10,167 nucleotides of DNA from Eubacteriales Family XIII. Incertae Sedis bacterium (lineage in GTDB: Bacteria > Bacillota > Clostridia > Peptostreptococcales > Anaerovoracaceae). The stretch is taken from NCBI GenBank assembly GCA_031257215.1, contig JAIRPC010000044.1, positions 1-10,167 on the forward strand, in the 5' to 3' direction. Every line of letters starts with the position of its first letter. Position 1 is the stretch's first letter. A model generated the notes under the pieces. The model saw only the letters and a list, made by a program, of their open reading frames with translations, searched no databases and was not told the origin of the DNA. Both the position numbers and the translations under genes were made by a program. Shown piece by piece: positions 6,133 to 10,167 of the stretch.

Positions 6133-7408
6133 GACTGATCTTCATCTGCTCCAATGCTTCCATGTATTTTTTGAACGCGGCCTCGCGGCCGTGGTCGGTT
6201 GGCTCGTAGTAGCGAACCCTTTCATTATATAGGCTGTCGGGCAGGTACTGCTGCTCCACCCAGCCGCCGTAATCGTGCGGGTAGAGATAGCCGCCGTAGC
6301 CGCGATCCTTAGCTCCCGAGTAATGGGTGTCTTTCAGGTGGTTCGGCACGTCGTCTATGTTCTTCGTGCGCAGATCCTGCACCGCCGCGTCGTATGCTGA
6401 AACAGCGGAATTGCTCTTGGGGCATGCCGCCATGAACACGACCGCCTGCGCCAGGTTGATGCGCGCTTCCGGCAGGCCCGTCATCTGGGCGGCCTGCACG
6501 CAGGACGTTACCACGCTGACCGCCTGCGGGTACGCCATGCCGACATCCTCGCTTGCCATCACGAGCAGGCGGCGGCCTATCATAACCACGTCCGCGCCAC
6601 CCTCGATAAGCCTCGCCAGATAATGCACCGCCGCGTCAGGGTCGCTGCCGCGAACGGACTTTTGCAGAGCCGACAGGAGGTTATACCTATCGTCACCCCT
6701 GTCGTAGAACGTTGTCTGCCGCTGCATGGCCTCAGCCACAAGCTCTTTCGTGATGCCTCCGCTCCCGTCGAGATTCTCGGCAATGAAGCCAAGACGGTCG
6801 AGCGCGATCCGCGCGTCGCCGCTCGACATATCGGCAAGGATATGTATGGCCTGCTCGTCATAGTCTATGTTCAGCGCTCCAAGCCCGCGTTCACTGTCGC
6901 CCAGAGCGCGCAGGAGCAGTTCCTCTATGTCCTCTGTTGACAAAGGATAGAATTCATATATCTGCCCCACCCTGCTAAGCACGGCATTGTTAATGGAAAA
7001 ATATGGGTTTTCCGTAGTGCTGCCTATGAAGCGGAGTACGCCGTCCTCTATGGCTTTCAGGAGCGAATCCTGTTGCAGCTTGTTCCAGCGGTGGAACTCG
7101 TCTATGTACACGTAGGTCTGCTTTTTCTCAAGCCCGAAGAATTTCAGCTTCGCGTCCTCGATGAGTGCCCTGAGCTCTTTTATGCCCGTCTCCGACGCGT
7201 TGATCTCCGTGAAGTCCGCGTCCATCTCCCTCGCGATAATACGCGCAAGCGTAGTCTTGCCCGTGCCGGACGGCCCATGAAACACAGCCGACTCAAAGCT
7301 GTGGTTTTTGATGGAGTTATAAAGGAGCGAGCCTTTATACATAAAATGCCGCTGCCCGACAAAATCGTCAAGACACAGCGGCCTCATTCGGGTGGAAAGC
7401 GGAATCAT
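6113..7408 (-). CDS. rarA: Replication-associated recombination protein A (RarA/MgsA), AAA+ ATPase
   Basis: A 431-residue clamp-loader-like ATPase that acts at stalled or gapped replication forks; the usual length is 420-450. The ATG at 7408 gives MIPLSTRMRPLCLDDFVGQR, the normal family start; the frame is open 48 codons further upstream but that part is not family-like. Walker A GPSGTGKTT (45-53), Walker B with the family variant YIDEFHRWNK (101-110), sensor 1 IGSTTENPYF (128-137) and sensor 2 SGDARIALD are visible. The C-terminal tetramerisation part holds the typical KSVRGSDPDAAVHYLARL and PNHLKDTHY stretches. Its start codon overlaps the stop of a 28-codon upstream ORF (ATGA), and its 3' end overlaps ispH-rpsA by 20 bases. 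Some motif residues differ from the usual form (F in DEFHR where I is common) but nothing catalytic is missing. Confidence 0.95.
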   Translation of the reverse strand: MIPLSTRMRPLCLDDFVGQRHFMYKGSLLYNSIKNHSFESAVFHGPSGTGKTTLARIIAREMDADFTEINASETGIKELRALIEDAKLKFFGLEKKQTYVYIDEFHRWNKLQQDSLLKAIEDGVLRFIGSTTENPYFSINNAVLSRVGQIYEFYPLSTEDIEELLLRALGDSERGLGALNIDYDEQAIHILADMSSGDARIALDRLGFIAENLDGSGGITKELVAEAMQRQTTFYDRGDDRYNLLSALQKSVRGSDPDAAVHYLARLIEGGADVVMIGRRLLVMASEDVGMAYPQAVSVVTSCVQAAQMTGLPEARINLAQAVVFMAACPKSNSAVSAYDAAVQDLRTKNIDDVPNHLKDTHYSGAKDRGYGGYLYPHDYGGWVEQQYLPDSLYNERVRYYEPTDHGREAAFKKYMEALEQMKISHGSNKS

Positions 7409-7491
7409 TCGGCCTTGCGCATATCCTCCAGCTTGACCCACACCATGAGCAGCAGCAGCACTCCTGCCAATGCAAACCTGAATCCTTTCAT
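7405..7491 (-). CDS. Unannotated 28-residue single-pass membrane micro-protein upstream of rarA
   Basis: The ATG at 7491-7489 follows a strong ribosome binding site GAGGAAGGA (7507-7499) at 7 bases. The protein begins MKGFRFALAGVLLLLMVWVK and ends in a charged eight-residue tail (LEDMRKAE). Residues 6-19 are hydrophobic, flanked by K2, R5 and K20, so it should span the membrane once. The stop TGA overlaps the rarA ATG as ATGA (7408-7405), the signature of translational coupling. I recognise no family. It may be a functional small membrane protein, or only a leader ORF that feeds ribosomes to rarA, whose own ribosome binding site is poorly placed (GGAGG 16 bases away, AAGG 4 bases away). Confidence 0.6.
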   Translation of the reverse strand: MKGFRFALAGVLLLLMVWVKLEDMRKAE

Positions 7492-7555
7492 TGCTTTTTC
7501 CTTCCTCGGGTGCGCGGGCCGCAATCCTCGCATGCCCAGCCCCGTATACCATCAG

Positions 7556-7570
7556 TACATATCATATGTA
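7556..7570. promoter_or_regulatory. 15-base palindrome in the rarA-operon leader
   Basis: TACATAT-C-ATATGTA is a perfect 7-base inverted repeat with a single central base. It sits directly at the predicted transcription start of the micro-ORF/rarA operon, the place for an operator. The binding protein is unknown. Confidence 0.4.
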
Positions 7571-7576
7571 TGCGAT

Positions 7577-7582
7577 ATTATA
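7577..7582 (-). promoter_or_regulatory. Candidate -10 box for the micro-ORF/rarA operon
   Basis: A perfect TATAAT (7582-7577) on the minus strand overlaps the TAA stop of the upstream phosphodiesterase gene and would start transcription near 7570, giving a leader of about 80 bases. No good -35 is found at 16-18 bases, so the call is tentative. Confidence 0.4.
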
Positions 7583-8366
7583 AGTATACAGTATCGCCCG
7601 ACTCATTTCCAGCACAAAGATGCGCACGGAGGTTTTCGATATTCTCAAAGATGATATTGTCGCAGTATTTGCCGGCCCGCTCGATCTCACGCGGCGTCTT
7701 GACCGTCCATGCCAGCACGGGAAGCCCTCGCTTCTCGCGGAATTTCGCGACGCGGCGGTTCGGGAAGCTGTTCACCTCAAAGGATATGAAGTCGGGCTTC
7801 GCGATGAAGAAAAGCCTGGCGTTGCGTATTCCTTCTTTCTTCAGGAACATTATCTTCATATCGGAAAACTTCGACGAGAGCAGCCCACAGAAAATTTCGG
7901 GGTCAATCTTTCGCACCTTCCTGACTGCCAGAGGGTGAAACGACTGGATGGCGAATGGCCCACCGTAGTCGCGCAGCATCCTGCAGGCTATGCGCTCTAT
8001 CCCGCGTGAACCGCGGTTTCGCTTCAACTCCACGAGGATGGGCACGCGCCCAGCGACAAAATCAAGGAACTCGCGCAGCGTCGGTATAGTATGCTCCGTA
8101 CCCGCCAGCCGCAGTTTCTTCAGCTCGCTGAGGGTCATGCGCGTCAGTCGCTTGTTCACGCCTGTCATGCGTTCAAGCGTATCGTCATGGAAGATGACCG
8201 CCTGCCTGTCACGGGTCAGCTGAACGTCTATCTCTATCGAAAAGCCCTCCGCGACCGCTGCCGCGAACGCCGCCATGGAGTTCTCAGGCACCGAGCTGTC
8301 ATGAAGCCCTCGGTGCGCTATCGGCCCCGACAATATACACTCACGGTTTTGCTTATTTACTTCCAT
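7578..8366 (-). CDS. Glycerophosphodiester phosphodiesterase
   Basis: A 262-residue enzyme from the ATG at 8366 (a start at 8384 would add six residues; neither has a strong ribosome binding site, and the promoter at 8395-8423 fits 8366 slightly better). It hydrolyses glycerophosphodiesters from lipid turnover to glycerol 3-phosphate and an alcohol, using a divalent metal. Visible motifs in the TIM barrel: AHRG (17-20) with PENS (27-30), EID (45-47), FHDD (59-62) and VELK (112-115), which together supply the catalytic His pair and the metal-binding acids, and a late AWTVK. The end of the barrel, where relatives read GIITDxP, reads NIIFENIENL here. No signal peptide or membrane segment is seen, so it should be cytoplasmic (UgpQ-like). 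It lies alone, divergent from the sugar transporter. Confidence 0.9.
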   Translation of the reverse strand: MEVNKQNRECILSGPIAHRGLHDSSVPENSMAAFAAAVAEGFSIEIDVQLTRDRQAVIFHDDTLERMTGVNKRLTRMTLSELKKLRLAGTEHTIPTLREFLDFVAGRVPILVELKRNRGSRGIERIACRMLRDYGGPFAIQSFHPLAVRKVRKIDPEIFCGLLSSKFSDMKIMFLKKEGIRNARLFFIAKPDFISFEVNSFPNRRVAKFREKRGLPVLAWTVKTPREIERAGKYCDNIIFENIENLRAHLCAGNESGDTVYL

Positions 8367-8394
8367 TACTTCTTTCAGCTTCATCTCGCTATAT

Positions 8395-8423
8395 ATAGTA
8401 ACATGCCCATGCTTAATATACAA
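8395..8423 (-). promoter_or_regulatory. Promoter of the phosphodiesterase gene
   Basis: Minus-strand TTGTAT (8423-8418), a 17-base spacer and TACTAT (8400-8395) preceded by TGT, an extended -10. The predicted start is near 8388. A second -10-like TATATT lies at 8420-8415 but lacks a -35. Confidence 0.4.
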
Positions 8424-8531
8424 TATTTTACGAATAATTTTTTTGCCCCCCGCAACCATCGCCAGCATTTTCCCAATCAAAACCCACCTAAATCGAACCC
8501 CGCCCCCCTTTCTGTGTTCTGTGAAGGGGAA

Positions 8532-8572
8532 TATACTGTGTTTGTCGGCGACACAATGGCTATTGCGCCGAC
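8532..8572 (+). promoter_or_regulatory. Possible control region of the sugar transporter: -10-like box and inverted repeat
   Basis: TATACT (8532-8537) could be a -10, though no good -35 is seen. Just downstream GTCGGCG (8544-8550) and CGCCGAC (8566-8572) form a 7-base inverted repeat with a 15-base spacer, extendable by two G-T pairs. The left arm also contains the smaller palindrome TGTCG-G-CGACA (8543-8553). The placement in the leader of a catabolic transporter suggests an operator. No catabolite-repression (cre) site could be made out. Confidence 0.35.
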
Positions 8573-8619
8573 GGCAAATATCGCATAAAACGTATTATGA
8601 GTAAGCAAGGAGGAGTTCT

Positions 8620-9759
8620 ATGAAAAAATTATCGCTATTGGCATTGGTTATCGTACTTGTATTTTCTATGGCTGCCTGCGGCGGCGGCTCTGGCTCTGAT
8701 TCGGGCGACCAGGGGACCAACACCGCGCAGACGGGCGGCGACGAGCCCGCAAACAGCGACGCAAAGCTAAAGGTCGGCGTGTCCATGCCCACCAAGAGCC
8801 TCCAGCGCTGGAACCAGGACGGCGACAATCTGAAGAAGCAACTCGAAGAAAAGGGATATGAAGTGGATCTGCAGTACGCGGGCGACAACGAAATCCCGAT
8901 GCAGGTCCAGCAGCTGGAGAATATGATAACGGGCGGCTGCAATGTGCTCGTCGTGGCGGCCATAGACAGCAACCAGCTCGGCTCGCCGATGGAGCAGGCA
9001 AAGGAAAAGAAGATCCCTGTTATCGCGTATGACCGCCTGATCATGAACAGCGACGCCGTAAGCTACTACGCGTCGTTCGACAACACGAAGGTCGGCGAGG
9101 CGCAGGGGCAGTTCATCGTGGACGCCCTGAAGCTCGACACCGAGAAGGGCCCGTTCAATATCGAACTGTTTACGGGTGATCCTGCGGACAACAACGTCAA
9201 CTTCTTCTTCGGCGGCGCCATGAGCGTGCTTCAGCCTTATATCGACAATGGCGTGCTTAAGGTTCCGTCGGGTCAGACGGAAAAGGCGCAGTGCTCCACC
9301 GAGGGCTGGAACACGGAGAAGTCGCAGGCGCGCATGGAGAACCTCATCTCCGCGCAGGGATACGGACCTTCGGGAACGAAGCTTGACGCGGTGCTGTCGA
9401 GCAACGACTCCGTAGCGCAGGGCATCACGAACGCGCTCGTCGGTACGGCTGGCTACACGAAGGACGATTTCCCGATTCTTACGGGGCAGGACTGCGATGT
9501 CGCTTCCATGAAGAACATGCTGAAGGGGCTGCAGGCCATGTCCATATTCAAGGATACGCGCCAGCTCGCAGAGCAGACAGTAAAGATGGTCGACGCGGTG
9601 CTGCAGGGCAACACGCCGGAAACCAACAACAACGAGGATTACGACAACGGCACGGGGATTATTCCATCCTATCTCTGTGACCCGATCCCATGCACTATAG
9701 ACAACTACAAGGAGCTGCTGATTGACAGCGGGTATTATCAGGAGAGCGAGCTCCAATAA
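8620..9759 (+). CDS. chvE: Multiple-monosaccharide ABC transporter substrate-binding lipoprotein (ChvE type)
   Basis: A 379-residue periplasmic-binding-type protein anchored outside the membrane. The ATG at 8620 has AAGGAGG six bases upstream. Residues 1-20 are a lipoprotein signal peptide: MKK, a hydrophobic core, and the lipobox MAAC with C20 as the lipidated residue. A Gly/Ser/Asp-rich linker follows to about residue 48, then the two-lobed sugar-binding fold starting KVGVSMPTKSLQRWNQDG. Family marks include VIAYDRLIMNSDAVSYYASF, SNDSVAQGI, LTGQDCDVASMKNML and SIFKDTRQLAEQTVKM. The ChvE/XylF family binds aldose sugars such as galactose, arabinose, xylose and glucose; the exact ligand cannot be read here. 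The next gene is the matching ATPase, after a strong hairpin that may keep this message more abundant. Confidence 0.94.
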   Translation: MKKLSLLALVIVLVFSMAACGGGSGSDSGDQGTNTAQTGGDEPANSDAKLKVGVSMPTKSLQRWNQDGDNLKKQLEEKGYEVDLQYAGDNEIPMQVQQLENMITGGCNVLVVAAIDSNQLGSPMEQAKEKKIPVIAYDRLIMNSDAVSYYASFDNTKVGEAQGQFIVDALKLDTEKGPFNIELFTGDPADNNVNFFFGGAMSVLQPYIDNGVLKVPSGQTEKAQCSTEGWNTEKSQARMENLISAQGYGPSGTKLDAVLSSNDSVAQGITNALVGTAGYTKDDFPILTGQDCDVASMKNMLKGLQAMSIFKDTRQLAEQTVKMVDAVLQGNTPETNNNEDYDNGTGIIPSYLCDPIPCTIDNYKELLIDSGYYQESELQ

Positions 9760-9773
9760 TACCGATCGGGGGT

Positions 9774-9811
9774 CAGGCTGCGGGCGGCAAAACAGCCCGC
9801 AGCCTGCTTTT
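9774..9811 (+). terminator. Intercistronic stem-loop between chvE and mmsA
   Basis: CAGGCTGCGGGC (9774-9785) and GCCCGCAGCCTG (9795-9806) form a perfect 12-base stem with a 9-base loop, followed by CTTTT. The U-run is short, so partial termination or protection of the upstream chvE message from 3' decay is likely rather than full termination, since the ATPase gene follows with no clear promoter of its own. Confidence 0.7.
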
Positions 9812-9890
9812 GCAAGCTACCGGCAGGCGGGCACGGAAAAAGTTATTTTTACATTATTCGCTAAAACATTCGCTTAACGCGGGAGGAGAG

Positions 9891-10167
9891 ATGTTGGGGC
9901 AGTACATTCTTGAAATGAGGGATATCACAAAGGAGTTTTCCGGAGTGAAAGCGCTCGACGGCGTAAACCTCAAAGTAAAACAGGGCGAGATACACGCTAT
10001 CGTCGGCGAGAACGGCGCGGGCAAGTCCACGCTTATGAATATCCTGAGCGGTGTGTACCCCTACGGCACATATGGCGGCGATATCGTCTATGACGGAGAG
10101 ACCGCACGGTTCGCGGGCATACGCGACAGCGAGCGCTGCGGCATTGTCATCATCCATCAGGAGCTGG
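9891..10167 (+). CDS. mmsA: Multiple-monosaccharide ABC transporter ATP-binding protein, N-terminal 92 codons (cut by window edge)
   Basis: The ATG at 9891 follows GGAGGAGAG, a strong ribosome binding site. The protein starts MLGQYILEMRDITKEFSGVK and shows Walker A GENGAGKST (39-47), NILSGVYPYGTYGGDI just after it, and the Q-loop IIHQE at the right edge. This is the first ATPase domain of the double-domain monosaccharide ABC ATPases (MglA/XylG/GguA type, about 510 residues). The YGTYGGDI insertion fits the ChvE-linked MmsA/GguA branch. It energises import of the sugar delivered by the upstream binding protein; a permease gene (mmsB) is expected next, outside the window. Confidence 0.92.
   Translation, partial: MLGQYILEMRDITKEFSGVKALDGVNLKVKQGEIHAIVGENGAGKSTLMNILSGVYPYGTYGGDIVYDGETARFAGIRDSERCGIVIIHQEL

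Noticed and set aside
7409..7552. 48-codon upstream extension of rarA
   Set aside because: It is not family-like, overlaps the micro-ORF and its ribosome binding site, and the start at 7408 gives the normal RarA N-terminus.
8091..8588. Plus-strand open frame of 165 codons over the phosphodiesterase start and the intergenic region
   Set aside because: It is mostly antisense to the phosphodiesterase, has no ribosome binding site and resembles no family.
8767..9756. Minus-strand open frame of 329 codons across chvE
   Set aside because: It is antisense to a complete gene with signal peptide, ribosome binding site and family motifs; it has none of its own.

Overview
The window looks like a piece of a Clostridia-type (low-branching Firmicutes) anaerobe chromosome with GC-rich codon use. 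Reasons: the argR-recN gene pair, IspH fused to a four-domain ribosomal protein S1, the NifU-like/GGGtGRT pair, strong AAGGAGG-type ribosome binding sites, and a lipoprotein sugar-binding protein of the ChvE type. No rRNA, tRNA, CRISPR array, transposase or phage gene is visible. Most of the window is housekeeping DNA.

Layout. All genes left of about 8.4 kb lie on the minus strand, so transcription runs right to left. In that order: a glycerophosphodiester phosphodiesterase (about 8366-7578); then a candidate operon of an unannotated 28-codon membrane micro-ORF (7491-7405), rarA (7408-6113) and ispH-rpsA (6132-3718), joined by a 4-base ATGA overlap and a 20-base overlap and closed by a good intrinsic terminator at 3639-3669; then argR (3407-2958) and recN (2930-1203), driven by a promoter with an ARG-box-like site just after its -10; then a NifU-like scaffold gene (1141-449) with its own extended -10 promoter, and the start of a GGGtGRT gene (305 to beyond the left edge). 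The last two are separated by a roughly 120-base imperfect palindrome.

Right of 8.6 kb the strand flips. A plus-strand monosaccharide ABC transporter begins: chvE-type binding lipoprotein (8620-9759), a strong intercistronic hairpin, and the first 92 codons of the ATPase mmsA (9891 to the right edge).

How the genes relate: ArgR senses arginine and probably controls itself together with RecN (DNA break repair). RarA (stalled-fork maintenance), IspH (last step of the MEP isoprenoid pathway) and S1 (translation initiation) form a growth-linked unit. The NifU-like and GGGtGRT proteins are an Fe-S-associated pair of unsettled function. The transporter imports monosaccharides. I see no clear new defence or mobile system. 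The best leads are the micro-ORF coupled to rarA, the palindrome between the Fe-S genes, and a possible internal start that would release free S1 from the fusion.
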